Assembly: GCA_900315495.1 (NCBI GenBank)
Contig: OMZJ01000041.1
Coordinates: 1-46,976, forward strand
Direction: 5' to 3'
Length of the DNA: 46,976 nucleotides
Source of the DNA: an uncultured Lachnospiraceae bacterium
GTDB lineage: Bacteria > Bacillota > Clostridia > Lachnospirales > Lachnospiraceae
Under the pieces are notes generated by a model. The model saw only the letters and a list, made by a program, of their open reading frames with translations. It searched no databases and was not told the origin of the DNA. Positions 25,214-33,840 of the stretch are shown here, piece by piece. The position numbers were made by a program, and so were the translations under genes. Each line of letters starts with the position of its first letter. Position 1 is the first letter of the stretch.

Positions 25214-26906
25214 TGAACCGGTCATCACGCGGGGCATCCAGAAGCTTCTGGACTGGAATGCACTGGGGATTTCCATCATCGGAGTGTATGAGGACGGAAA
25301 GAGCGCGATGGAGGCCATTCTCGCGAAAAGACCCGATCTGGCGCTCCTGGACATCAACATGCCCGGGATGGACGGGATTGCCATTCTGAAGAACCTCCGC
25401 GCATTTGATATCACCGAAACCGCCGTGATCTTCATCAGCGGATTCCAGGATTTCGCCTATGCTCGCGCGGCGCTGACCTACGGTGCGGCGGACTATCTGT
25501 TAAAGCCCGTGATCCGGGAGGAACTGATCCGGGCGATCGACCGGGCCCTGGAGAAGAAGGAAGCCGACGGAGGCGCGGCAGGCTCCGCCAGAAGAATCGG
25601 TTCTTCCGGTTCGATCCCTTCCGACAGCCCGGCAGATGCCGCAGGGCTGGAAAATCATGCCGCCTCTGCGGGAGATCCGTCGGGTGTCTCCCTGGGAAAA
25701 GAGAAGGCAGGCGGGCACCTGCCGGAGGAGATCCGGACGGGAGACGCCTCCGACGCAGCTTCCGGGGAACCGTCCGCACCGGCGCAGAGCGGCGCTTCAA
25801 AGACCGCTGAAACGTCCGGCGGACAGGCCCCCCCGGCGGAAACCCGGTATCTCACGATCCTTGCCGATCTGGTTTATCCGGCAAAGACCAGTCCGCAGAT
25901 GAAACGGCTGATGGAATTCTCTCTCCGCAGCAGCCTGTCAGAAATTCTGTCGGCGGAGGATGTGGGAATCGTGTTTGAGAAGGACGGGAACACCGTGGCG
26001 GTTCTCCGCGGGGAGATGGGCGATGAGGCATTCCGAAAGCAGACCTACCGCCTGTGGCAGAAGGCGTCAGAGGCGTCCGGGCAGAAGCTGATTTTCTTCT
26101 GCAGCGGGCCTGCGGACTCGATGCAGGGCATCCCCGCGCAGTATCGTGCCTGCAGGGATCTGTCCCGGTACCTCTTTTTTGCCGGGGAACTGCCGGACCA
26201 GATCCTTTTTGCCGGGCAGCCGGTCTTCGCGCATCCGGCAGGGACGAAGGAAATTCAGGAGGCGACTGCTGCTGTGACAAACGCCCTCCTGTCTCATCAG
26301 GAGGACGGGTTCCGCCGGGCCTGGGATTATTTCTGCCGGATCATCTGCCAGGCGTCCGACGGGCGGAGGGAGGATGCCTGCTATTATTTCTGCTCCACGA
26401 TCCGTGTGATAGACGCGCAGATGACAGCCATGCATATCCCGGGGAAATCGCCGGAGATGCGGGAACTCCTGGAGGGCGGCCGCGCGGCAGCGGATTACCC
26501 GGCCATGTGTGTGTACTTTCAGGGCTGCATGAACGGATACAGCACCGGCCTGAAGAATGCCGTGGAGGGGAACGACCGCAGAGAGATCGCCGCGGTGCAG
26601 CAGTATGTCGAGGAGCACTACCGCGAGCCGGTGACCCTCGCCACGGCAGCGGAGCTGATCCATGTGAATTCCTTCTATTTCAGCAGCCTGTTCAAGAAAA
26701 AGACCGGGCAGAATTTCAAGGACTACGTCAGCAGCGTGCGGCTGCGCCATGCGGTGGCGCTTCTTCTCTCCTCGGATCAGAAGCTGTATGAGATTGCGGA
26801 GGCCGCCGGATTCCGCGATGTGCGCGCGCTTAACGAGGCGTTTTCCAAAACCTATGGCGAGACGCCGGCCGCCTACCGGAAGCGCATTCTGGCAGGCCCG
26901 ACGTGA
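25188..26906 (+). CDS. YesN-type response regulator with AraC DNA-binding domain
   Basis: Partner of the kinase at 23258. The 572-residue protein begins with a receiver domain (MILADDEPVITRGIQKLL; phosphorylated Asp55 in LLDINMPGMDG; conserved Lys in YLLKPV). From about 125 to 220 there is a Ser/Gly/Ala/Glu-rich, probably disordered linker, then a middle region, and from about 469 an AraC-type double helix-turn-helix (VTLATAAELIHVNSFYFSSLFKKKTG and YEIAEAAGFRDVRALNEAFSKTYGETP). ATG 25188 has AGGAGGAGAAG upstream and lies inside the end of the kinase gene. It lies between the permease operon and the binding-protein gene, whose promoters share paired repeats, so it is the likely activator of both. 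Confidence 0.93.
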   Translation: MLTMILADDEPVITRGIQKLLDWNALGISIIGVYEDGKSAMEAILAKRPDLALLDINMPGMDGIAILKNLRAFDITETAVIFISGFQDFAYARAALTYGAADYLLKPVIREELIRAIDRALEKKEADGGAAGSARRIGSSGSIPSDSPADAAGLENHAASAGDPSGVSLGKEKAGGHLPEEIRTGDASDAASGEPSAPAQSGASKTAETSGGQAPPAETRYLTILADLVYPAKTSPQMKRLMEFSLRSSLSEILSAEDVGIVFEKDGNTVAVLRGEMGDEAFRKQTYRLWQKASEASGQKLIFFCSGPADSMQGIPAQYRACRDLSRYLFFAGELPDQILFAGQPVFAHPAGTKEIQEATAAVTNALLSHQEDGFRRAWDYFCRIICQASDGRREDACYYFCSTIRVIDAQMTAMHIPGKSPEMRELLEGGRAAADYPAMCVYFQGCMNGYSTGLKNAVEGNDRREIAAVQQYVEEHYREPVTLATAAELIHVNSFYFSSLFKKKTGQNFKDYVSSVRLRHAVALLLSSDQKLYEIAEAAGFRDVRALNEAFSKTYGETPAAYRKRILAGPT

Positions 26907-26998
26907 AATCCGGGTTGCCTGCAAAGCGGAAGCCGTCAGAAAGCGGTGCTGTCGGAAAATAAGGAGCGGCAGAAGAGAAAGCCGAAAAACTGCGCGGT

Positions 26999-27062
26999 CT
27001 TAAAAAACGGCAGTTCGCTCTTAAAAAATGACCTCCCGCGGGTCCCCCTCCTTCGATATACT
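26999..27062 (+). promoter_or_regulatory. Activator-type promoter of the sugar-binding protein gene
   Basis: A-tract repeats CTTAAAAAA at 26999 and 27020 (21 bp apart) precede TATACT at 27057-27062, with no recognisable -35. The spacing from the second repeat to the -10 box is 36 bp, against 35 bp at the permease promoter. TGCGC also precedes the first repeat at both sites. The rest of 26907-27166 shows nothing further. Confidence 0.6.
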
Positions 27063-27166
27063 CAGATCAGAAACAAACAAAGACGTCCGGAGAGAACGGA
27101 CGGAGAAGAGAGCATTCCGGAGAAACCGGAAGGATATGCCGGAGCCGTCCGGCAGAAGGAGGAAAA

Positions 27167-28492
27167 ATGAGAAAGTTCATGACAGCCGCCATCAGTGCGG
27201 TTACCGCAGCGGCCATGCTGGTTCCGACGGCGGCATTTGCGGAGGAGACAACCGAAGCCGAATCCGTGGTCACCGAGCCGACAAAGATCACCTTCATCTT
27301 CGCCGATGGCGACGAGGGCTTCAAGCAGACGATGAACACACTGGTAGGCGAGTTCAACGACAAATATCCGGATATCACCATCGAGGTGCAGCCCGGAAAC
27401 GGCGGATCCTATTCGGAGTTCCTCAAGACCAAGGACAGCGTCGGGGAGTTCCCGGATCTGATGGAGCAGCGCGATACCGCCATGTATGTGCGCGCGGGCA
27501 AGCTCCTGGAGCTGCCGGAGGAAATCACCTCCCTGGTGAGCAGTACGATGGAGTTTGACGGCAAGGTTTATGCGGTCCCCATGGCCGGCGAGAACACTGA
27601 CGGCATCTATTACAACAAGAAGTACTTTGACGAGAACGGCCTGGAAGAGCCGACGACCTATGATGAGTTCATCGAACTCTGCCAGAAGATCCAGGATCTC
27701 GGCGACATGAGCCCGCTGGTGGTCGGTGGCCAGGATATCTGGCACATGGGATTCTGGTTCAACAAGGCCTATGACGATCAGGTGATCAGCCAGGATCCGG
27801 ATTTCATCGAGCACTGCTATGACGGCACGAAGGATTTCAGCGACGACACCTTCCGTGCGGCCTTTGAGGAACTGAAGGAGATCATGCAGTATGCGCAGGA
27901 CGGCTGGACTTCCACGCCGGATGCACAGATCACCACCTTCCTGGTCAACAACATGTCGGCAATGCTGTTCTCTGGAACACATATGATCAATACGATTGAG
28001 CAGGCAGATCCGGATTTTGAACTCGGCTGGTTCCCGATTCCGAGCCCGGATGGAAAGCTCCGTCTGGTTGGTGGCGCCGGTGTCGGCGGATGGGCGATCA
28101 GTGCGGCAGACGCGGAGGATCCGAACAAGGTTGCGGCAGCAGAGGAATTCCTGAAGTTCTTCTATGAGCCGGACAACTACAAGTTCTACTGTGAGTCCAT
28201 GAACGCGATTCCGGTTTCCGCGGAGGTGCCGGATCTGGATGTGGATCCGATCCTGCAGGAGGTCGTCGATGCGACGCAGACCGCGGATTCCCTGAGCCCG
28301 ATGTGGAACGGCAAGTCCGGTAACAATGAGCTTCCGCCGGATTTCCGCAACTTCACCTACAAGACGCTGATTGAGTATCTGCAGGGAACGAAGGATCTGG
28401 ATCAGGCGTGCAGCGACATCAATGCCACCTGGCAGGTTGCGGTGCAGAGCTTCAACCCGGTGACCGGCGTCGGCATTGACACGGCAGAATAA
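27167..28492 (+). CDS. Extracellular solute-binding protein family 1 (oligosaccharide)
   Basis: Binding component for the permeases at 21068-22815. The 441-residue protein has a signal peptide (1-25, ending AAFA-EE) but no lipobox cysteine. The mature part has TKITFIFADGDEGFKQTMNTLVGEFNDKYPDITIEV, then YAVPMAGENTDGIYYNKKYFDENGLEEPTTYDEF and GGAGVGGWAIS, all usual for family-1 sugar-binding proteins. GAAGGAGGAAAA precedes the ATG. It is unusual that the gene is separated from its permeases by the two-component genes and has its own promoter, though with matching control repeats. The ligand is inferred from the hydrolase genes downstream to be a uronic-acid oligosaccharide. Confidence 0.92.
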   Translation: MRKFMTAAISAVTAAAMLVPTAAFAEETTEAESVVTEPTKITFIFADGDEGFKQTMNTLVGEFNDKYPDITIEVQPGNGGSYSEFLKTKDSVGEFPDLMEQRDTAMYVRAGKLLELPEEITSLVSSTMEFDGKVYAVPMAGENTDGIYYNKKYFDENGLEEPTTYDEFIELCQKIQDLGDMSPLVVGGQDIWHMGFWFNKAYDDQVISQDPDFIEHCYDGTKDFSDDTFRAAFEELKEIMQYAQDGWTSTPDAQITTFLVNNMSAMLFSGTHMINTIEQADPDFELGWFPIPSPDGKLRLVGGAGVGGWAISAADAEDPNKVAAAEEFLKFFYEPDNYKFYCESMNAIPVSAEVPDLDVDPILQEVVDATQTADSLSPMWNGKSGNNELPPDFRNFTYKTLIEYLQGTKDLDQACSDINATWQVAVQSFNPVTGVGIDTAE

Positions 28493-28560
28493 TCCGGAAA
28501 AATCAGGCGGTCCGGGGCCGGATGTCTGTGCAGGAAGGACCGCAAATACAGAAAACACGG

Positions 28561-28600
28561 GAGAGGCGTCCGCCGGCAGTTTCGGCGGGCGCCTCTCTTT
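28561..28600 (+). terminator. Terminator after the sugar-binding protein gene
   Basis: Fifteen-base arms (28561-28575 and 28583-28597) with one G-U pair enclose a 7-nt loop; only three T follow, so termination may be partial and allow read-through into the hydrolase genes. Confidence 0.75.
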
Positions 28601-28693
28601 GCGGTGTGCCCGGCGGCGCACGCTTCTGCCCGGTGAAAGTCCGGGATCCGCGCGGCAGCGGAAAGACAGGACTTTCTGGGAAGTCCGGTACCG

Positions 28694-28723
28694 TTGGCGC
28701 TTGCAGTCTCCCCGGCATATGAT
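28694..28723 (+). promoter_or_regulatory. Putative promoter of the hydrolase genes
   Basis: TTGGCG (28694-28699), 18 bp, TATGAT (28718-28723). The leader that follows contains a perfect 12-bp hairpin (28765-28776 with 28783-28794). The A-tract repeats of the transport promoters are absent. The rest of 28493-28891 contains no gene. Confidence 0.5.
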
Positions 28724-28891
28724 AAAATAGAGGCAGAAAAAAACGGCATTTCCCGCAGACAAGGGAAATCCGGGGGAATTGCCCCGGATTTCCGCCTGCC
28801 GGGGGAACCGCTGCGGCAGGGCGTTTAGACACAGAAAAAGGGAAATGAAGTTTTCAATACAGAAAAACACAGAAAAGGAGAAGACAGTACA

Positions 28892-30022
28892 ATGACAGAT
28901 CGGGAATGGGCCGGTGAGGTCAGGGAGAAGATTCTGCAGAAATACGAGGCCGTTGCGCCCAGAAATGAGCATAAGGTGCCCTATTCGGCAAAAAACGGCG
29001 TGTTCGACGACCACTCGAAGGACATCTACTGGTGGACCAACGGCTTCTGGGGCGGAATTCTCTGGCAGCTGTACAAGGTGACGGAGAAGCCGCTGTACCG
29101 CAGCATGGCGGAGGAGCTGGAGTCCAAGATGGATGAGATTTTCCTCCACTCCGCGTGGATGGATCACGATTCCGGCTTCCGGTGGCTTCCGACCGCGTCG
29201 GCCGATTACACGCTGACCGGAAGCGAGGAGGCGAAGAACCGCATCCGCATCGCGGCGGACAATCTCGCCGGACGCTTCAATCTGAACGGCCGTTTTATCC
29301 GCGCATGGAATGAGGATCCCCGTTCCGAGAACAAGCGCACGGGCTGGGCGATCATCGACTGCATGATGAACCTGCCGCTGCTGTACCGCGCGTCGGATCT
29401 CTTCGATGACCCGCGCTGGAAGGCCATCGCCGTCGCACATGCGGATACCGCGATGACCGCATTCATCCGTCCGGACGGATCCAGCAATCACATCGTTGCG
29501 TTTGATCCGGTCAAGGGCGGTGTGGTGCGCACCTACGGCGGCCAGGGCATTCAGGTCGGATCCTCCTGGACGCGCGGCCAGACCTGGGCGCTGTACGGGT
29601 TCACGCTCAGTTATGTCCACACGAAGGATGAAAAATACCTGGCAACCGCGCGCAAGGTGGCAGACCGCTATATTGAGCGGATTCCGGCAGACGGGCGCAT
29701 CCCGGTGGACTTTGATCAGGCGCCGGACTGTGACTGGGAGGATGAGACCTCCGCGGCGATCGCGGCGTGTGGCCTTCTGACGCTGGAAAAGATTCTCGCC
29801 GATACCGATCCGGCTGCGGCAGACCGCTACCACGCGGCAGCCATGAGGCTTTTGAAGGTTCTGGTGGCGGACGGCAACTTCGATCCGGCGGCGGATGAGA
29901 TCCTGGACCGCTGCAGCGGCGCATATCACGACAAGGAACATAACTTCCCGATCATTTACGGAGATTACTATCTGATCGAGGCAATCTGGAAACTCACGGG
30001 AGACGAACTCTTTATCTGGTGA
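28892..30022 (+). CDS. Unsaturated glucuronyl hydrolase, glycoside hydrolase family 88
   Basis: Cytoplasmic enzyme (no signal peptide, 376 residues) that removes the 4,5-unsaturated uronic acid produced by polysaccharide lyases. Family features are YWWTNGFWGGILW (46-58), HDSGF (His92, Asp93), and IIDCMMNLPLLY with Asp156; the two Asp residues match the catalytic pair of characterised GH88 enzymes. SSWTRGQTWALYGF further on is another family block. The start ATG has AAAGGAGAAG upstream. Its place after the binding protein indicates that imported oligosaccharides carry unsaturated uronic ends, such as fragments of glycosaminoglycans or similar uronic polymers. GH105 is the nearest alternative. 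Confidence 0.9.
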   Translation: MTDREWAGEVREKILQKYEAVAPRNEHKVPYSAKNGVFDDHSKDIYWWTNGFWGGILWQLYKVTEKPLYRSMAEELESKMDEIFLHSAWMDHDSGFRWLPTASADYTLTGSEEAKNRIRIAADNLAGRFNLNGRFIRAWNEDPRSENKRTGWAIIDCMMNLPLLYRASDLFDDPRWKAIAVAHADTAMTAFIRPDGSSNHIVAFDPVKGGVVRTYGGQGIQVGSSWTRGQTWALYGFTLSYVHTKDEKYLATARKVADRYIERIPADGRIPVDFDQAPDCDWEDETSAAIAACGLLTLEKILADTDPAAADRYHAAAMRLLKVLVADGNFDPAADEILDRCSGAYHDKEHNFPIIYGDYYLIEAIWKLTGDELFIW

Positions 30023-30028
30023 CAGAGA

Positions 30029-30089
30029 CAGAAATCCCCCGGCTTTCGGGCGGGCAGTTCCTGCGCCCCGGAAACCGGGGGTATTTCTG
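30029..30089 (+). repeat. Large hairpin between the GH88 and DUF2264 genes
   Basis: Arms 30029-30042 and 30075-30089 pair over 14 bp with one bulged base. A second hairpin (TTCCCGGC/GCCGGGAA) follows near 30131-30149. There is no T-run, so these more likely shape or stabilise the message than end it. Confidence 0.6.
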
Positions 30090-30280
30090 CGTATCAGAAG
30101 GTGCGGCCCGGTGCCGCCTGCATGGATCTTTCCCGGCCGCGCCGGGAAGACAGGAGACCAGCTCACACGCGGTCACAGCTCCGGACACGGACAATGGCAG
30201 ACCGGGCAGACGCCGGGCCGGTGGAGTGGAGGAATTTCCGCAGAACGAAGAACGTATGCCAAAGAAAGGAGACGACGACA

Positions 30281-32347
30281 ATGCCGTTTACACCGCAGCA
30301 CACAGATTATACCAAAAGCCCTTACACAGGCCTGACGCGCGAGAGCTGGATCGAAGCGGGAACCTATATGATGAAAGGCCTGTTTCAGAACATCCGGTCC
30401 TTCCGGGATCCGGTGGTGATGCCCCGCAAGGAGACGAAAGTCACCTACCCGCATAGCAAGGATGCGGTCTGGGAGATCAAGGCCGAGTATTTTGAAGGCC
30501 TGACCCGCAGCTTTTTCATCGCGGCGCCGCTGATCCGGGACAATCCGGAGATTACGGTGGAGGGATATAAGCTCCGCGATTACTACCGCTCCCATGTGCT
30601 CCGCTCCACTACGCCGGGGGATCCGGTCTCTGTCGGGACCTATGCAGAGTTGCAGCAGTTCTCCGGGGATACCCTGCGATGCTTCCAGCAGACGGTGGAA
30701 ACCTGCGCGCTGGTCATCTGCCTGTGGATCACCGAAAAGGAGATCTGGGATACCTATACAAAGGAAGAGCAGGATCAGATCGCCGGGTTCCTCCGCGGCT
30801 ACGCGGACGGCAACACCGTTCCGCAGAACTGGCGCCTGTTCAACATGATGGACATGGCATTCCTCGACATGCACGGTTATCCCATCGACGAAGACATCAT
30901 GAAAAACCACGCCTCCGCGATCCTGGCCTACAGTGCGGGGGATGGGTGGTATCGCGACGGCCACGCGTTTGACTATTACTCCTGCTGGGCCTTCAATGTC
31001 TACGCGCCGATCTGGAATCTGTGGTACGGCTATCAGAAGATGCCTTACGTCGCAGAGAGATTCGAGGAAATCTCTAACCGGCTGATGGAAACCTATCCGG
31101 ATATGTTCGACCGGGACGGCTTCACCAATATGTGGGGGCGCAGCTGCATCTACCGCAACGCGGCCACCAGCCCCTTTGACGGAAACCTGATGCTGAAGCA
31201 TCCGACGGCGGATCCGGGCCTGGCGCGACGCATCTGCTCCGGGTCGCTGATGCAGTTTTTATCCCGGGACGATTTCCTGTACAAGGGAGTCCCGACGCTG
31301 GGATTCTACGGACAGTTCACGCCCCTGGTGCAGGGCTATTCCTGCGCGGAGTCGCCCTACTGGCTCGGAAAGGCGTATCTGTGTCTGGCGCTTCCGGCAG
31401 ATCATCCCTTCTGGACGGCCGTCGAGAACAACGGCTCCTGGGACAAATTGAAGAAGAACGAGGTGAAGCAGACCGCCCTCAACAGGCCGGCGCTGTGCTT
31501 TACCAACCATGAGGCCAACGGGGAGACCATCCTCCGCACCGGCAAGGTCGTCCGCAGGAACGGCGACCAGCACGCGATCTGGAACTACGGCAAGCTCAAT
31601 TACAACACCAAATTTCCGTGGGAGGCCGCGCCGATCTGCGCGGACCGGGAGGAAAAAATCATTGCGCCCTTTGTGGAATCCCAGCAGTACGTCCTGGTGG
31701 ACACCACGTCCCGCGAGAAGGAGCTGGCCAACGTCACCTTCTGGTACGGCGTCCGGGAGGGGGTGCTCTACCGTCGCCAGTTCTTCAACTACGATATCGA
31801 TAAGGAGTGCCACTGGATTCAGGCGATGAATCTGGCGGACTTCCCGGTGCCTTACGGCATCTTCCGGGCGGACAGGATGCGGCTGTTCCGCTGTACGGCG
31901 GATCTGACCCTGGGTGCCTATGGATTCCCGGACAACGGTACGGAAGTGATCCGGAAGCAGAACGGTTCCGGGCAGGCCGTCATCCTGAGGGGGAAAGACC
32001 ACACCGGGAAGCCGAAGCAGATGGCGATGACAATTTTCGGCGGATTCACGGAGCTGGAAATCCTTCACAGCACCGGGTCCAACCCGGATTCGGAGCATTC
32101 CATCCTTCCGTTCGCCCGTGTGACGCGCACAAAGCAGTACGGCTATGAGCCGTTCTATCTGTTCTCCCAGGTGATCACGAAGGAAGACCTCACCGACTTC
32201 ACGGAGGATGAGCTTTTCCCGGTCCGGGAAATCCGGTATACCGATCCGGAGCAATGCGGCGGTTACGGGCCGGTTGTGGTTGCGCTGAAGGACGGAACGG
32301 AGCGGACCATCGACTTTGACGGCATCGAAGGCGGCCTGATGCTGTGA
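30281..32347 (+). CDS. DUF2264 family protein, probable uronic-acid-active enzyme
   Basis: A 688-residue cytoplasmic protein without signal peptide, matching DUF2264: an alpha-helical N-terminal half with KYTYPHSK-like, NWRLFNMMDMAFLD and YRDGHAFDYYSCWAFNVYAPIW segments (an alpha/alpha-barrel by appearance), then a C-terminal beta-rich part. DUF2264 proteins occur in carbohydrate loci; from memory, the beta-glucuronidase family GH154 is related, but I cannot check this. Next to a GH88 enzyme, cleavage of uronic-acid linkages is plausible. The ATG at 30281 has AAAGGAGACGACGACA upstream; the frame is open to 30101 but the extra residues look unconserved. Acylphosphatase follows after 10 nt. Confidence 0.8.
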   Translation: MPFTPQHTDYTKSPYTGLTRESWIEAGTYMMKGLFQNIRSFRDPVVMPRKETKVTYPHSKDAVWEIKAEYFEGLTRSFFIAAPLIRDNPEITVEGYKLRDYYRSHVLRSTTPGDPVSVGTYAELQQFSGDTLRCFQQTVETCALVICLWITEKEIWDTYTKEEQDQIAGFLRGYADGNTVPQNWRLFNMMDMAFLDMHGYPIDEDIMKNHASAILAYSAGDGWYRDGHAFDYYSCWAFNVYAPIWNLWYGYQKMPYVAERFEEISNRLMETYPDMFDRDGFTNMWGRSCIYRNAATSPFDGNLMLKHPTADPGLARRICSGSLMQFLSRDDFLYKGVPTLGFYGQFTPLVQGYSCAESPYWLGKAYLCLALPADHPFWTAVENNGSWDKLKKNEVKQTALNRPALCFTNHEANGETILRTGKVVRRNGDQHAIWNYGKLNYNTKFPWEAAPICADREEKIIAPFVESQQYVLVDTTSREKELANVTFWYGVREGVLYRRQFFNYDIDKECHWIQAMNLADFPVPYGIFRADRMRLFRCTADLTLGAYGFPDNGTEVIRKQNGSGQAVILRGKDHTGKPKQMAMTIFGGFTELEILHSTGSNPDSEHSILPFARVTRTKQYGYEPFYLFSQVITKEDLTDFTEDELFPVREIRYTDPEQCGGYGPVVVALKDGTERTIDFDGIEGGLML

Positions 32348-32357
32348 GGGTGTATGC

Positions 32358-32636
32358 ATGGAGAAGATCGTCCGGATGCACCTGATTTTTCACGGGACCG
32401 TGCAGGGGGTCGGCTTCCGCTGGCGGGCGGAGACCATCTGCCGGTCGCTGGGCCTCACCGGGTGGGTCCGGAACCTCTGGGATGACACGGTGGAGATGGA
32501 AGTACAGGGCCGGTCCGGGGAAATCGAGGAGATGGAACGGCAGATGAACCGGCAGCATTTCATCGAGATTACGTTCGTCGACCGGTCACCCCTCCCGCCG
32601 GATCCGCACGAGAGCAGCTTCCAGGTGATCGACTGA
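32358..32636 (+). CDS. acyP: Acylphosphatase
   Basis: Small cytoplasmic enzyme (92 residues) that hydrolyses carboxyl-phosphate bonds. The signature GTVQGVGFRWRAE supplies the phosphate-binding loop and catalytic Arg21; GWVRNLWDDTVEMEVQG supplies Asn39. The length is typical. It starts 10 nt after the DUF2264 gene and probably shares its message; a functional link to the sugar locus is not evident. The site before the ATG (GTGAGGGTGTATGC region) is only moderately good. Confidence 0.93.
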   Translation: MEKIVRMHLIFHGTVQGVGFRWRAETICRSLGLTGWVRNLWDDTVEMEVQGRSGEIEEMERQMNRQHFIEITFVDRSPLPPDPHESSFQVID

Positions 32637-32804
32637 GGGTATGTCCGCCCCGGCGGAGAAGACACCGGATCCGCCGGAGCTTGAAGAATGGGTTTCCAGG
32701 GCCGTTCTTCCCGGTGGAATAGAAATCAATGGAAGGCAGGGCCGGATGTCGTATGCGGGTCCGTCCGCCCGGGCGGGCAGGAACAGAGAGGAGAACAGAG
32801 CAGC

Positions 32805-33350
32805 ATGCAGGAGCAGAAGGAACAGAAGAAAGAGCGGTGGGATCTCTATGACCGGGACAAGCGGCCTACGGGGCGCACCATGATCCGGAATGACTGGCAT
32901 ATGCAGCCCGGGGAATATCATCTCACGGTTCTGGCAGAGATTGTCCGCCCGGACGGCAGAATACTGATCACACAGAGAATTCAGACCAAGGCATGGGCCG
33001 GCGGCTGGTGGGAGATCCCCGGCGGCGGCGTGCAGGCCGGAGAGACTTCTCTGCAGGCGGTTCTCCGAGAAGTCCGGGAGGAAACCGGTCTGGATCTTGC
33101 AGACTGCCCGCACCGCCTTGCGATGACCTACCGCAGGGATAACCCGGCGGAGGGTGACAACTACTTTGTGGATATCTGGCGGTTCGAAAAGGATTTCCGG
33201 GACAGCGAGATTGCGCTGCAGGCGGAGGAATCCGTGGATTTCAGGGCGGCACGGCCGGAAGAGATCCGGGCGCTGGCCGACCGCGGAATTTTTCTGCACT
33301 ATGACAGCATCCGGGAAATTTTTGCGGAAAACGGGAAAATTTCCGGATAA
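32805..33350 (+). CDS. Nudix hydrolase
   Basis: A 181-residue Nudix enzyme; these cleave nucleoside diphosphates linked to another group. The Nudix box reads GGGVQAGETSLQAVLREVREETGL with its REVREE core intact. The N-terminal part (WDLYDRDKRPTGRTM) resembles the subgroup near isopentenyl-diphosphate isomerase and YfcD, but the substrate is undetermined. The ATG at 32805 has GAGAGGAG about 12 nt upstream; the frame is open further upstream into GC-rich unconserved sequence. It is the last gene before the mgtE promoter. Confidence 0.88.
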   Translation: MQEQKEQKKERWDLYDRDKRPTGRTMIRNDWHMQPGEYHLTVLAEIVRPDGRILITQRIQTKAWAGGWWEIPGGGVQAGETSLQAVLREVREETGLDLADCPHRLAMTYRRDNPAEGDNYFVDIWRFEKDFRDSEIALQAEESVDFRAARPEEIRALADRGIFLHYDSIREIFAENGKISG

Positions 33351-33381
33351 ATTGTGTGCAGTCTGCCGCCTGGTCAGCGGA

Positions 33382-33410
33382 TTGACACTTTTCGGCGGTT
33401 ATGATACATT
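33382..33410 (+). promoter_or_regulatory. Promoter of mgtE
   Basis: TTGACA (33382-33387), 17 bp, TACATT (33405-33410), giving a start near 33417 and a leader of about 425 nt before mgtE. The leader contains a small ORF and several hairpins (for example AGCGC/GCGCT around 33600-33627). I looked for the conserved blocks of the M-box magnesium riboswitch and do not see them. Confidence 0.75.
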
Positions 33411-33462
33411 AGCCGAGGCAGAAGAGAAATCCTCTGCAGTTCAGTGAAAGAGAGGTGAGAAA

Positions 33463-33606
33463 ATGGATAGTGGAGACAGTTGCGGACGAAGCAGCGGGCC
33501 ATGGCGTCTGAACGGAAGCCGGCAGGTTTTCACGGTTCCGGTTTTCTCAGGTTCTCAGGCGTATCAGAGGTGCTGTGCCGTATTCTGCACAGTGCGCCGG
33601 CGCTGA
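33463..33606 (+). CDS. Candidate 47-residue leader peptide upstream of mgtE
   Basis: ATG at 33463 is preceded by GAGAGGTGAG, one of the better ribosome-binding sites in the window. The frame runs 47 codons to a TGA at 33604-33606, just where the leader hairpins begin. The peptide starts MDSGDSCGRSSG, contains four cysteines, and ends with three arginines. I recognise no homologue and it has no membrane segment. Position suggests a leader peptide whose translation could influence mgtE expression; it may also be chance in a GC-rich leader. Confidence 0.35.
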   Translation: MDSGDSCGRSSGPWRLNGSRQVFTVPVFSGSQAYQRCCAVFCTVRRR

Positions 33607-33840
33607 TTTTCACAGCGCTCCCTTGTCTGATCGATTCCGGAGGCGTTTTTTCTGACTTCCGGTTCAGCATGCCATTGCCCGTTGATGCTTTTCCGCGGGG
33701 AATGGCTTTTTCTTTTGGTCGCCTGCAATGTCCGGCGGCGGGTCATTCCTGTTTCTGTGAAACAATCGGTTTCCTCCGGCAGCCGGAGGAAAAGAAACGT
33801 TTCGGTCCGCTCCGGCGGGCCGGCGGGAGGGAGAGCACAG

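Noticed and set aside
27062..30166. A 1034-codon open frame on the minus strand across the sugar-binding protein and GH88 genes
   Set aside because: It lies opposite two well-recognised genes and a terminator region, has no recognisable domain, and is rich in Arg, His, Val and Leu as expected of the reverse frame of GC-rich genes.
33411..33840. M-box magnesium riboswitch before mgtE
   Set aside because: The conserved M-box blocks are not visible by eye; only a short AGGTGAG match exists, which is better explained as the ribosome-binding site of the small ORF.
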